Below are positions 52,751 through 62,531 of a stretch of 64,000 nt of DNA, one piece after another (position 1 is the stretch's first letter; the number at the start of each line of letters is the position of its first letter). The DNA lies in assembly GCA_965203525.1 (NCBI GenBank), contig OZ241898.1:124001-188000 (forward strand), given 5' to 3'. This DNA is from WTFV01 sp965203525. GTDB taxonomy: Bacteria; Acidobacteriota; Vicinamibacteria; Vicinamibacterales; UBA8438. The notes below the pieces were generated by a model. That model made no database searches. It saw only the letters and a program-made list of their open reading frames with translations, and was not told where the DNA came from. The position numbers were made by a program, and so were the translations under genes.

Positions 52751-54558
52751 TCGGGCACCAGCTCGGCGAGCAGGCGTTCCACCGCCGGCTCGTCGAACGC
52801 TTCGCAAGCCTCGCGCAACGCCGCCAGCCGCGCGGGGAACCGGGCATCGACGGGTTGCGGACGCAGGCGGAAGACATGCTCCTGGCTGGTCGAAGCAAGC
52901 GGTTCGTCCGGGTGAGACAACCGCTCGCAGGCCTTGTCCCCCGGCCGGGCGCCGATGATCTGGATGGCGATGTCCTCGCCCGGCGTCTTTCCGGCAAGAC
53001 GGACCATCTGTTCGGCCAGATCCATGATCCGCATCGGCTCGCCCATGTCCAGCACGAACACCTCGCCGCCGGCGCCGAGGACGGCAGCGGCCATGACGAG
53101 CCGGCAGGCCTCGGAAGCCGTCATCAGGTAGCGTTTCATGTTCTGCTCCGTCACCGTGATCGGACCGCCCCGTGCGATCTGCTCGCGGAACAGCGACACG
53201 ACGTTGCCCGTGGAGTCGATCACGTTGCCGAACCGCACGGCGACGCAGCGCGTCGACGACACGTCGTTGGCCGCGCGGCACACCTGCTCCGCGAGCTGCT
53301 TGCTCGCTCCCATCACGCTCACCGGCTGCACCGCCTTGTCGGTGGAGATCAGCACGAAACGATCTGCGCCGTGCCGCAAGGCCGCACCGGCCACCACGTG
53401 CGTGCCCAGCACGTTCACCCGGACCGCCTCCCGCGCCTGCGGCTCGAGCATCGGCACGTGCTTGTACGCCGCGGCATGGAACACCACACCGGGCGCGTGT
53501 CGTTCGAAGACCCGGTTCATGGCCGCTTCGTCGCTGACGTCGGCGAGCACGATCGAGAGCGCGAGCGACGGGTAGGCGGCGCGCAGGTCGCGCTCGATCC
53601 GGTACAGATTGAATTCGGTGACGTCCACGACGACGAGACGCTCCGGACCGAGCCGTGCGACGTGACGGCAGAGCTCGCTCCCGATCGAGCCGGCGCCGCC
53701 GGTGACGAGGATCGTGCGACCGGTCAGACCGGACCTTGTCCGGGACCAGTCGAGTACGGCTGGCGGCCGGCCCAGCAAGTCCTCGATCGCGACTTCCCGC
53801 AGATCGCCCGCCGCGGTGTCCGGACTACGTGAAACCGTCCGTACGGGCAGACGCGCGCCCGCGGCGCATTCGATGATCTTCCGCATCCGGATCGTGCTCG
53901 CCGCCGGAGTCGCGATGGCGATGACCTCGGCGCCGGTGCGCGCGGCGACCGCGGGAATCTGCCGGCAGGAGCCGAGGACGCGCACGCCCTGGACGTCACG
54001 ATGCTGTTTTCCGGAATCGTCATCGACGAAGCCGACCGGACGATATCCACGCAGCGATCCGTTCAGCATCGCACGCACGAGCGTCTCTCCCGCGCGGCCG
54101 GCGCCCACGACGAGCACACCCTGCGAGTTCGTTTCGCTGTGCGCCACGTCCCTGAACCAGCGGGAGGCGATCCGCGGACCGCTCAGGAACACGACGAGCA
54201 GGATGGTGAACATCAGCAACACCGAGCGGGGAACGTAATCCATGCGGGTCAGGAGAAACACGACCAGCATGCACAGCGGCACGCCGGACCCGACGGCTAG
54301 GAGGATCCGTTTGAGATCGGGCAGCGAAGTGAACCGCCAGACGCCGCGATGAATGTCGAAGTACAGCAGGAGCGCACCCTGAATCGCGATGATCACGGGC
54401 AGCATGGCCGACGCCTGCGCCAGGAACGCCGCCGGGATCGTATCGAGGTTGAAACGCAGCCAGTACGCTCCCAGCCAGGCGGCCGGGATCACCAGCAGAT
54501 CGTACGCGATGGCGCCACCCCGACTCCGCAACCGGTTCAGAAACCTGGTGATCGTCAC
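52684..54558 (-). CDS. CapD/FlaA1-like membrane NDP-sugar dehydratase
   Basis: The 624-aa protein has four N-terminal membrane helices, a CoA-binding-like Rossmann domain (VLVVGAGRAGETLVRAM) and a C-terminal SDR domain (VTGGAGSIGSELCRHV). The catalytic string reads SVMGASKQLAE, the M-x-x-x-K form of the inverting UDP-GlcNAc 4,6-dehydratase group (WbpM/FlaA1/CapD). It prepares NDP-sugars for surface glycan synthesis. Start is not certain; the ATG at 54558 fits the family N-terminus. Confidence 0.88.
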   Translation of the reverse strand: MTITRFLNRLRSRGGAIAYDLLVIPAAWLGAYWLRFNLDTIPAAFLAQASAMLPVIIAIQGALLLYFDIHRGVWRFTSLPDLKRILLAVGSGVPLCMLVVFLLTRMDYVPRSVLLMFTILLVVFLSGPRIASRWFRDVAHSETNSQGVLVVGAGRAGETLVRAMLNGSLRGYRPVGFVDDDSGKQHRDVQGVRVLGSCRQIPAVAARTGAEVIAIATPAASTIRMRKIIECAAGARLPVRTVSRSPDTAAGDLREVAIEDLLGRPPAVLDWSRTRSGLTGRTILVTGGAGSIGSELCRHVARLGPERLVVVDVTEFNLYRIERDLRAAYPSLALSIVLADVSDEAAMNRVFERHAPGVVFHAAAYKHVPMLEPQAREAVRVNVLGTHVVAGAALRHGADRFVLISTDKAVQPVSVMGASKQLAEQVCRAANDVSSTRCVAVRFGNVIDSTGNVVSLFREQIARGGPITVTEQNMKRYLMTASEACRLVMAAAVLGAGGEVFVLDMGEPMRIMDLAEQMVRLAGKTPGEDIAIQIIGARPGDKACERLSHPDEPLASTSQEHVFRLRPQPVDARFPARLAALREACEAFDEPAVERLLAELVPDYLRVERGPAPSRRATPSMKRT

Positions 54559-54574
54559 GAGTCCGCCATGCGTT

Positions 54575-54763
54575 CTATATCCATTCTCCGTCTGGTACGG
54601 CGAACGCGAAGATGGCGTTGCCGGAACGCGGGTTGCGCTTCTCGGGGATCGGAGCGGCCGGAATGACGCTGGTTCGAATCGAGCCGCCCAGCGGGACCGC
54701 CGGCGCCGAAGGTGACGTACTGCCTGCCGTCCACCGCGCAGGTGATCGGGTAGCCGTTGGCCA
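54575..54763 (-). pseudogene. C-terminal fragment of a PQQ-type quinoprotein
   Basis: The minus strand reads GYPITCAVDGRQYVTFGAGG, then after a one-base frame change GGSIRTSVIP and NAIFAFAVPDGEWI before a TAG. G-Y-P-I-T-x-A-V-D-G-R-Q-Y-V and N-A-I-F-x-F-A-L-P-D are C-terminal features of PQQ-dependent glucose/alcohol dehydrogenase-like propellers. The upstream parts are gone. Confidence 0.6.
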
Positions 54764-54810
54764 TGTCCCCCCGGCGCCCGGCCGCGGCGCCGGGGAGCGC
54801 GGCCGGATGC

Positions 54811-55860
54811 TCAGTCGGCGTTGAACGTGTCGTGCGCGTACCGCCGGTAGTGCGCGGCGAGCGCGTCGCGGCCGAAGTCGCCGTCGAAGTCGCGCCAGAC
54901 GCTGTGGACGTGGTTCGCCCCGTTCTGCACGTTGTCGTACTCGATGAGGAACGTCGGTCCCTGCACGCGGTAATAGTGCGGCTGGCCTTCCTCGAGGCTG
55001 CCCATCCAGGCGAAGCGGATGCCGTCGAGCCCGGCTTTCTTCACCCTGGCGAGGCGCTCGGCCGCAACCGCCGGCGGCTGCGCTTCCGCGTACTCCTCGA
55101 TCAGCGCCCAGAGGACGTCCTGCTGGCCCCGGCTCAGATCCCCGAAGGCGACGCCGGTGTTCTCCTGGATCGCCGCCTGCCGGTCGGAGGTGGTCAGGAT
55201 GTCGCGCGGGGCCTCGTCGGAGACGATCGCGGCCCGGCGGTGGGCGTCGGACATCGAGGCGAGCAGGCTGCGGGGCAGGACGTCCTCGAGCACCAGCACC
55301 CGCTCGCCGGCGCGGCTGCCCTCGCGCACGTGGGCCGGGTTGGTGCCGAAGAACTGCGGCGTGCTGGAGGCGAGCAGGCCGTCGTGGACCGTCCAGTTCT
55401 GCGAGATGTGGTGCCCTTCGTAGCGCCAGCCCCACGTTCCCTCCGCCGACGGCTCGCCGAAGATCATGAAGAAGTAAAGCTCGGTGTCGCGGATGGCGCG
55501 CCCCTCCCGGTCGTACAGAATCTGCTCGAGCTGCCGGATGCGCTCCGACTTGTCGTACCCCTCGGCGCTCAGGCTCGCCGCCACCAGGGCCAGCGCCGCC
55601 TTCTTCTGCGCCTTGCTCATCGCCTTCAGCGAAACGCCCTTGCGCTCGCGGGGGATGTAGTGCCAGTCGAAGCGGTCGTCGCTGGCGAACGCGAACGTCG
55701 CCGCCGCGCGCTGCTCCGGCGTCAGCGTGTCGAGGAACGCCTGCGCCGCCGCGGCCATCGCAGCGGTCCGGCCGGCCTTGTCCTGCATGGTCGCCGCCCC
55801 GGCGGTGACCATGGCCAGGACCACGACGACGAGTGGAACGAGTCGTGCGGACACCTTCAT
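54811..55860 (-). CDS. DUF3500 exported protein
   Basis: The 349-aa protein has a signal peptide (LVPLVVVVLAMVTAGAATM) and the DUF3500 sequence: FAFASDDRFDWHYIPRERKG, then YFFMIFGEPSAEGTWGWRYEGHHISQN and YYRVQGPTFLIEYDNVQNGANHVHSVWRDF. The conserved His/Asp/Glu set suggests a metal-dependent or hydrolytic function, but none is established to my knowledge. GAGGAGGG precedes the ATG. Confidence 0.85.
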   Translation of the reverse strand: MKVSARLVPLVVVVLAMVTAGAATMQDKAGRTAAMAAAAQAFLDTLTPEQRAAATFAFASDDRFDWHYIPRERKGVSLKAMSKAQKKAALALVAASLSAEGYDKSERIRQLEQILYDREGRAIRDTELYFFMIFGEPSAEGTWGWRYEGHHISQNWTVHDGLLASSTPQFFGTNPAHVREGSRAGERVLVLEDVLPRSLLASMSDAHRRAAIVSDEAPRDILTTSDRQAAIQENTGVAFGDLSRGQQDVLWALIEEYAEAQPPAVAAERLARVKKAGLDGIRFAWMGSLEEGQPHYYRVQGPTFLIEYDNVQNGANHVHSVWRDFDGDFGRDALAAHYRRYAHDTFNAD

Positions 55861-55985
55861 TGGGTTCCCTCCTCAGGGCGTTTGCGAGTGAGCCGAGCCT
55901 ACAACCGGGGGCGGGGGGCGTCAACCTCGCCGCCACCGGCTCCCGCCGTCGAACGCGCGCGGCGTCCGCGTATCATCACGCAACG

Positions 55986-57416
55986 ATGGATCCCGCGCGG
56001 AGGAGCCGCACGGCGCCCCTGGTCGTCGACGTGGACGGATCGCTGGTCGCGGGCGACCTGCTGATCGAAGGCGTCCTGCGGCTGGTCGCGGCCCGTCCGC
56101 TGGCGCTCTTCGCTCTGCCGTTCTGGCTCGCCGCGGGGCGCGCGGCGCTGAAGCGGCGCATCGCCCGCGCGGCGCCCGTGCCGCCGCCGACGCTGGTGCT
56201 GCACCCCGCCGTGCTCGACGAGATCGCCGCCGCCCGCGCCGCGGGGCGCGAGGTGTGGCTGGCGTCCGCCGCCGACGCCCTCGTGGTCGCGCCGCTGGCC
56301 GAGGCGGTTGGCGCCGCGGGCTGGTTCGCCTCCGACGGCCGCACCAATCTGGCGGGCCGGACGAAGGCCGCGGCGCTGGTCGAGCGCTTCGGCGAGAAGG
56401 GATTCGACTACGTCGGAAACGAGCGCCGCGACCTGGCCGTCTGGGCCCGCGCGCGGCGCGCTGTCGGCGTCGCCCTCCCGGCGCGCCTCGCGCGGGAACT
56501 GCGGGCGCTGGACGCGGACGCGCGGCTGCTGCCGGGGGTCGCCGGCCGGCGTTTCGCGTGGCTGCGCGCCCTGCGCCCCCACCAGTGGGTCAAGAACGCG
56601 CTCGTGTTCGCGCCCCTCGCCGCCGCGCATGCGACCGCGGCCGAATCGTACGCCGTGGCGGCCGCCCTGTTCGCGGCCCTGTCCGCCTGCGCGTCGGGGA
56701 CGTACCTCTGCAACGATCTGCTGGATCTCCCGCATGATCGCCGGCACCCGGACAAGCGCCGGCGGCCGCTGGCGGCGGGTGAGGCGCCGCTGCTGCCGAT
56801 GCTCGGCCTCGGCGCGGTCCTGGCGGCCGGCGGACTCGCGGCGGCGTTCCGGCTGTCCGCCGGCGCGGGACTGAGCGTGGCGCTCTATCTGGCGGTGACC
56901 GCGGCCTATTCCCTGCGGCTCAAGCGCGTCGTCCTGCTCGACGTCGTCACCCTCGCCGGACTCTACGTGCTGCGCGTGCTCGCCGGGGGGATGGCGGTCT
57001 CGGTCCCGCTGTCGCCCTGGTTCCTCGCGTTCTTCATGTTCGTCTTCCTGGCCCTGGCCGTGGTCAAGCGCCAGAGCGAACTGCATGCGCTACGCCGGTC
57101 CGGCGGCTTCGTGGCCGGCGGGCGCGGCTGGCGGACCGACGATCTGCCGGTGCTGGCCGCCATCGGGTCGGCCGCGGGCTTCGCGGCGGTGGTGGTGCTC
57201 GCCCTGTACGTCCAGAGCCCGGAGGTGAGCGAACGGTACGCCCGGCCGGAGGCCCTGTGGCTGGTCTGCCCGCTGCTGGTCTATTGGCTGGGGCGCATGA
57301 CGCTGCTCGCCAACCGCGGGGCGGTGGACGGCGATCCGGTGGTGTTCGCGCTGCGGGACCGCACGAGCTGGCTGACCGGCCTCGGCGTGCTCGCCGCGTT
57401 GGCTGCCGCGCGATGA
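55986..57416 (+). CDS. HAD-like domain fused to UbiA prenyltransferase
   Basis: The 476-aa protein has an N-terminal HAD-type domain (VVDVDGSLVAGDLL, later FDYVGNERRDLAVW) and a C-terminal UbiA membrane domain beginning LRPHQWVKNALVFAPL with the Asp-rich site NDLLDLPHDRRHPDKRRRP. The UbiA part resembles decaprenyl-phosphate phosphoribosyltransferase; the HAD part could remove the 5-phosphate, giving a polyprenyl-phosphate pentose donor. HAD-UbiA fusions are known. It supports a pentose-containing surface glycan. Confidence 0.82.
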   Translation: MDPARRSRTAPLVVDVDGSLVAGDLLIEGVLRLVAARPLALFALPFWLAAGRAALKRRIARAAPVPPPTLVLHPAVLDEIAAARAAGREVWLASAADALVVAPLAEAVGAAGWFASDGRTNLAGRTKAAALVERFGEKGFDYVGNERRDLAVWARARRAVGVALPARLARELRALDADARLLPGVAGRRFAWLRALRPHQWVKNALVFAPLAAAHATAAESYAVAAALFAALSACASGTYLCNDLLDLPHDRRHPDKRRRPLAAGEAPLLPMLGLGAVLAAGGLAAAFRLSAGAGLSVALYLAVTAAYSLRLKRVVLLDVVTLAGLYVLRVLAGGMAVSVPLSPWFLAFFMFVFLALAVVKRQSELHALRRSGGFVAGGRGWRTDDLPVLAAIGSAAGFAAVVVLALYVQSPEVSERYARPEALWLVCPLLVYWLGRMTLLANRGAVDGDPVVFALRDRTSWLTGLGVLAALAAAR

Positions 57417-57444
57417 CGGGTCGCGTGCTGTCCGCCTGTAAGCT

Positions 57445-58359
57445 GTGGGCATGACCCGGTCTCGCTTCCCCGCGGCGCGCCCGCGCCGGCCGAGCACGAC
57501 GGCGACGCTTGCGGCCGGCATCCGCGCGCACCACCGGCGGTGGCACGACGCGCCGATCCTCGACGACGCCTGGGCCGTCCGGATGGTGTCGCCGTTCTGG
57601 CGGCTGGCCGCGCACAACCGCCTGCTCAACTGGATCGTCGTCCGCAAGATCCTCGGGCCGTTCCACCCCATCCACACCGAGAACATCCTGCGGGCGCGCT
57701 ACGCGGAGGACCGGCTCGCCGATGCGCTTGCGGCCGGCGTCCGGCAGTACGTGATCCTCGGAGCCGGGCTGGACACCTATGCGCTGCGCCACCCGGAGCT
57801 CGCCGGCCGGCTGCGGATCTTCGAGCTGGATCAGCCGGCGATGCAGGCGGTCAAGAAGGAGCGCGTGCGCCGCGCGCACGGCGGACTCCCGGCCCACGTG
57901 GTGTTCGTGCCGGTCGACTTCGAGACCGGCCGGCTCGACGCGGCGCTGCTCGGCGCCGGATTCGCCGCGCGGGAGCCGGCGTTCCTCGCGTGGCTGGGGA
58001 CCACCTACTACCTGACGCTGGAAGCCGTCCGCGAGACGCTCGGCCGCCTCGCCGCCGCGGCCGCCCCGGGGAGCAGCCTGGTGCTCGACTACAAGCTCGC
58101 GCGGTCCCTGATCCCGGACGACGGCCTGCCGCTCGCCGACCGCCTCGAGCGCCTGGTGCGGCGGCTCGGGGAACCGATGATCACCGACTTCACGCCGGAG
58201 GCGCTGACCGGCGAGATGGCGCGGGCCGGCTTCCGCGAACAGGAGACGGTCCTGCCGGCCGAACAGGCGCGGCGCTACCTCGCCGGTCGGCGCGACATGG
58301 CGCCTCCGGCGCCCGGCTTCGCATTCGGGTTGTACGTCAGAACCGGAACAGCCGGTTGA
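57445..58359 (+). CDS. SAM-dependent methyltransferase, leucine-carboxyl-methyltransferase family
   Basis: The ~304-aa protein has ILGAGLDTYALRHPEL (SAM motif) and IFELDQPAMQAVKKERV, then FLAWLGTTYYLTLEAV, as in the PPM/TIGR00027 group of small-molecule O-methyltransferases. GTG 57445 or ATG 57451 may be used. The last codons (VRTGTAG and stop) lie in a 137-bp repeat copied from the 3' end of the DUF5916 gene, so the native C-terminus may have been lost or replaced. Confidence 0.8.
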   Translation: MGMTRSRFPAARPRRPSTTATLAAGIRAHHRRWHDAPILDDAWAVRMVSPFWRLAAHNRLLNWIVVRKILGPFHPIHTENILRARYAEDRLADALAAGVRQYVILGAGLDTYALRHPELAGRLRIFELDQPAMQAVKKERVRRAHGGLPAHVVFVPVDFETGRLDAALLGAGFAAREPAFLAWLGTTYYLTLEAVRETLGRLAAAAAPGSSLVLDYKLARSLIPDDGLPLADRLERLVRRLGEPMITDFTPEALTGEMARAGFREQETVLPAEQARRYLAGRRDMAPPAPGFAFGLYVRTGTAG

Positions 58360-58470
58360 GCTTGACGACGAAGCAGCGGTTGCGCAGGTCCCAGCCCCGG
58401 TCGGGCCGCAACCCGCCGGTGACGTCGCGGTCGTCGGTGTAGACGACGAACAGCTCGCTGCCGGGGCTGT
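58334..58470. repeat. 137-bp direct repeat, left copy
   Basis: Matches 62395-62531 over the full 137 bp with about two differences seen. It equals the 3' end of the minus-strand DUF5916 gene, cut off from its body. With the right copy it flanks the glycosyltransferase gene. Confidence 0.9.
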
Positions 58471-59873
58471 GATCGCCTGATGTGATAAGGTTCGCCGGGA
58501 GGGTCGTCCACCTTGAGCTTTCCGCGACTCACCGTGCCTCCCTTTCCCCCCGGCGTGTCGCCGCGGCCCGCCCGGCGCCTGGGCGCGCCGTTGCGTCACG
58601 CACCGTTCGCCCTGTTCGTCGCCGGCATCCTGGCCTACGGGGCGGCGTTCGCCTGGTACCTGCTCGACCGCTTCGACCTCGTCAACCTGGTCCGCGACGT
58701 CAGTTACGACGATTCGTTCTACTACTTCCAGATTGCCTGGCACATGGCCGGGGGCGAGTTCTCGACGTTCGACGGCGGCCTCACCCGGACCAACGGCTAC
58801 CACCCGCTCTGGCTGTTTCTGATCACGCCCTTCTACTGGGTGTTCGACAAGACGGAGGCGCTGTTCGCGATCAAGGCGTTCGAGGTCATGCTGGTCGCCG
58901 GGGGCGTGGCGCTGGCCGCCGGCGCGGCGCGGGCGGCTCGGCTGCCGTGGATTCTCCTGTTCGCGGCGCTGCCGGCGCTCTATGGGAATCCGGCCCTGTT
59001 CCTGGGGCTGGAGGCGGCCGCGGGTCTGTTCCTGCTGGGGCTGTTCCTGCTGGCCGTCTGTCTCTTCGCGCGGGACCCGGGGCGGTGGCGTTGGCCGCTG
59101 GCGGCGGTCGCCTTCGCCCTGCCGTGGGTGCGCCTGGAGTATGTCGCCGTCGCGATGACCGCGACGGCGGCGCTGTGTCTTCTGGAATGGTCGTGGCGAG
59201 ACGGCCCGGAGCACGCGCCGGCGGGCGAGCGGGCCAGGGCGGGCATCCCGTTTCTCGCCGCCGGTGCAAGTCTCCTGGTGTATTTCACGTACAACGCGGT
59301 CGTCTTCGGCGGTATGGTGCCGGTGAGCGGAGCGGTCAAGCGACGGTGGTCGCAAAACCGTTGGGAAGCGGAAGGCGGATACAGCCTGACGGAGAACGTC
59401 CATGGCTTCCTGCGAACGCGTTTCTTCGACGACGAACTGCTGATCGCGCTGGAGATCTGCGTCTACGTGATGGTGGTCTGGTGGTTCTCGCGCCGCTCCC
59501 GCGGCCGGGGCGACTGGTTGCTGCTGGCGTTTCTGGTGGGGGTGTTCGGCCTGGCGGCGGGCCATCTCGCCAAGTTCACGCAGAGCGTTCTCACGGTATA
59601 TTACAGGCATGGGACTCCTGACTGGTATTTCGTTCCGGCGTATCTGACGGGGGTGCTCGCCGTTCCCGCAAGATGTTACGTCGCCATCTGGTTCGCGCGC
59701 CGTTTCGTCTGGCCGGAGCTGCCCCGCGGGTTCGGGATCCCGAGCCTGGGGATCGTCGTGATCGGAGCGGTAACCCTGTTCGCAACGGCGGACTTCACCG
59801 CTCCGTTCCAGTTCGTCGACCGGAAAAGAGAAGCAACTATCCGGGAATGGATGGATTCTGCCTATATGGGTAC

Positions 59874-61790
59874 GTCTTGGGTTACCGGGCGTTCGGGACC
59901 GATTTGGCAATGGCCACGGGGCGAAATGAAGCGGACGTTCGGGGAAGTTACGGCCTGACGATGCTGCGCCGTGCACAGTTTTGTCGTTCTGGCGGGACGG
60001 GTTCTGCCGTATGGAAGCGGCAAGCGGGGTGTTCCGGCAGCGCATCCGCACCCGGCCGTCGGCGCAGCGTTTCTTGCGGGCGTTGTCTTCGGCGCGGCGG
60101 CGCAGCCCGGACGTGGAGCAGGCCTCGGCGGTTGCGGCCGGCCCGGCGTCGAGATGGCGGAGAGCGGGCCGGGGTTTGCCGTCGGCGCGGCTTCCGCGGG
60201 TATCGGTCCGGGGGCGTGGGCCGCGCGGCCCGGGCGGAGCGGATGCGTGGTTCCCGCGCCTGCCGTCAGGCGGGCGGCGGCAGGGCGAGGGCTTCGGGCA
60301 CGACCGGTTCGGGGGCGCAGAGCATCGTGGTGAGCAGGGCGCGGGGGTCGAGCTGGCGCTGGCGGGCGGTGCGCACGACGCTGGCCAGGATCTGTTGGGT
60401 GTCGGCCCCGCGCCGGGTGCGGTTGCCGCCGCAGACCTTGCGGGTGACCACCGCGGGTCGGATGGCGTGTTCGGCCCGCCAGTTGGTGGCGTCGAGGGAC
60501 GGGTCGCGCAGGAAGAGGAACACGGCCTCGAATTCGCGGGCCAGGTGCCTGGCGAAGCGCTCGGCGGGGGCCAGCGGCGGCGGGGCGTCGATGAGCCGGC
60601 CGAGCCGGGCTTCGAGCCGGCCGCGGGCCGACGCGAGGCCGTGCTCGCCGATGCCGCCGGCGTTGCAGCGGGTCCGCAGGGCGAGGGCGTCCTGCAGGAC
60701 CGTCTGCACGGCGGCGGCCCAGGGGCTGTCGGGATGATCGGTCCGCAGGTCCTTGCAGCGCCGCAGCAGATGCGCCAGGCAGGTCTGGTGGGGCGCGTGC
60801 GCGAAGCCGCGATACGCCACCCATCCGTCCCGCACCAGCACGCCCGCGAAGTCGGCGCCGAGCACCGCCGCCGCGTCGGCGAACCCGCGGCCGGCGCAGA
60901 TGGAGTAGACCGTCGTCTCCGGGGTGGCGAACGCCCACAGCCAGTGGCGGGTCGCGTCCACGCGCCAGCCGGTCTCGTCGGGCGTGACCACCGGGCTGCG
61001 ACGGACCTGCTCGCACAGCGCCGCATACGCGGGCGCCGCCACGTCGGCCGTGCGGTGCAGCAGTCGGACCAGACCGCCCTTGGTCACGTGCAGTCCGAAC
61101 CGGGTCCGCAGCACGCGGGCGGTCTTCTCCAGCGGCAGGCCCGACTCGGTGTGCAACTCGGCGGTCAGCGCGGCGACGTTCGGCCCCAACTGCACGCCGG
61201 CCGCGCCGAGCGCATCGGAGGTCTGCAAGGGGTGCCGGCCCTGCACGCGCCGCCGGCACTGCGCGCAACGGCCCACCTCGACGTCGAAGCGGCGCACCAG
61301 CGGGCGCACGTCCGGCACGTCTTCCTGATACTGCGCCGCCACCCGCTCCACGGCGACGTGGCCGCCGCAGTCGGGGCACGTCTTCGGGGCCGGCGCCGCA
61401 TGGGTCTCGTCCACCCGGGTCGGCGGCCGGCGGGTTCCCTGCTTCCCGTACTCCGCGCCGGCGCGCCGCCCCGGGCGGCGTCCGGTTCCCTGCCGGCGGT
61501 CCTTGGCGAAGGGGGCCGCCTGCCGGCGTCCGGCGCGCCGGGCGGCCTCGAGTTCCTTCTCCAGGTGCTCGCTGCGGCGCTTCCAGTGGTCCCGCTCCTC
61601 GATCAGCGTTGTGTTTTCTCGTTCGAGGTGTTCGATGCGCCGCACGTCCCGGGGGTCCCGCTGAGGCCCGGGCCCCATCGAACCGCTCCGGTCATCGTTC
61701 TTGCGCGCCATACTTCACGTATCGGCACGTGGCCGCCGTACCTGCACACCCTTTCGTGAATTTTTTTCGCCCGACCCGGTAACCCAAGAC
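59874..61790 (-). mobile_element. IS66-family insertion sequence (ISBst12-like), copy 2
   Basis: 1917 bp with the same ends as copy 1 and its own 8-bp target duplication ATGGGTAC (59866-59873 and 61791-61798). Every position compared equals copy 1, so transposition was recent. Confidence 0.93.
60266..61711 (-). CDS. IS66-family transposase, copy 2
   Basis: A 481-aa DDE transposase whose amino-acid sequence is the same as that at 22145-23590. Frame intact from the ATG at 61711; the catalytic Asp, Asp and Glu are present. Confidence 0.93.
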   Translation of the reverse strand: MARKNDDRSGSMGPGPQRDPRDVRRIEHLERENTTLIEERDHWKRRSEHLEKELEAARRAGRRQAAPFAKDRRQGTGRRPGRRAGAEYGKQGTRRPPTRVDETHAAPAPKTCPDCGGHVAVERVAAQYQEDVPDVRPLVRRFDVEVGRCAQCRRRVQGRHPLQTSDALGAAGVQLGPNVAALTAELHTESGLPLEKTARVLRTRFGLHVTKGGLVRLLHRTADVAAPAYAALCEQVRRSPVVTPDETGWRVDATRHWLWAFATPETTVYSICAGRGFADAAAVLGADFAGVLVRDGWVAYRGFAHAPHQTCLAHLLRRCKDLRTDHPDSPWAAAVQTVLQDALALRTRCNAGGIGEHGLASARGRLEARLGRLIDAPPPLAPAERFARHLAREFEAVFLFLRDPSLDATNWRAEHAIRPAVVTRKVCGGNRTRRGADTQQILASVVRTARQRQLDPRALLTTMLCAPEPVVPEALALPPPA

Positions 61791-62394
61791 ATGGGTACGA
61801 TGGTCATGAATCGCCTGTTGCCCGAGGGCAGTGTGGTCGGGTCCTTCGACTCCGGCGTCATAGGATACTTCTCGCGCTTTCCGGTGATGAACCTGGACGG
61901 CCTGGCCAATTCCTGGGACCACCTGCGCGCAATGCAGGCGGGGACCGCGTACGAATTTCGTCAGCGCCACGGTCTTACCCACACGGCCAATATGCGGTGG
62001 ATTTCACTCCGACGAGACCAAATGCTCCTGGAGGGTCCGTATTTGTATTCAAAGAGATCGGCAGTACGGCGGCGGCCCTCCCACGTGAAGCAATTCAAGC
62101 TCTGGGTCCGTGAGCCCCGGGCGCCATGGAGCAAGGTCGATCGTGCCACGTGGTTCTGGGAAAGGCTGGAGCCCCACCTCGAACTCCAGGCGGACGGCGT
62201 CGGCTACTTGGTGGACGGACGGCTGAGGCAGGCGTTCGTCCGGGACTGCGCGCCGGACGAACTCGCGGTATGGAGCTGGGGCGGATCGGGGGAGAGGGGA
62301 GGGACGGTGCTCGTCCCGTGGATGCAAATGGCAATCGGGCTCTGCACCAGCGCCATCGTGCTGCCGCACGACGCCCCGCCTCCGGTGCGGGTTG

Positions 62395-62531
62395 ACGTCA
62401 GAACCGGAACAGCCGGTTGAACTTGACGACGAAGCCGCGGTTGCGCAGGTCCCAGCCCCGGTCGGGCCGCAACCCGCCGGTGACGTCGCGGTCGTCGGTG
62501 TAGACGACGAACAGCTCGCTGCCGGGGCTGT
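62395..62531. repeat. 137-bp direct repeat, right copy
   Basis: The resident copy, being the true 3' end of the DUF5916 gene. See the left copy at 58334-58470. Confidence 0.9.

Larger units (their letters stand above)
58513..62420 (+). pseudogene. GT-C-type membrane glycosyltransferase, interrupted by IS66 copy 2
   Basis: Coding sequence 58513-59873 continues at 61799-62420 after the insertion; removing the element and one TSD restores 660 codons in frame. The product has ~11 membrane helices, an early acidic motif (SYDDSFYYFQIAWH) and RTNGYHPLWLFLITPFYW, as in polyprenyl-phosphate-sugar-dependent GT-C enzymes, and a soluble C-terminal domain (GVIGYFSRFPVMNLDGLAN). The start is a TTG with GGGAGG ten bases upstream. 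Its stop lies in the right 137-bp repeat (VDVRTGTAG). As it stands the protein is cut after residue ~453 and cannot complete its periplasmic domain. Confidence 0.8.
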
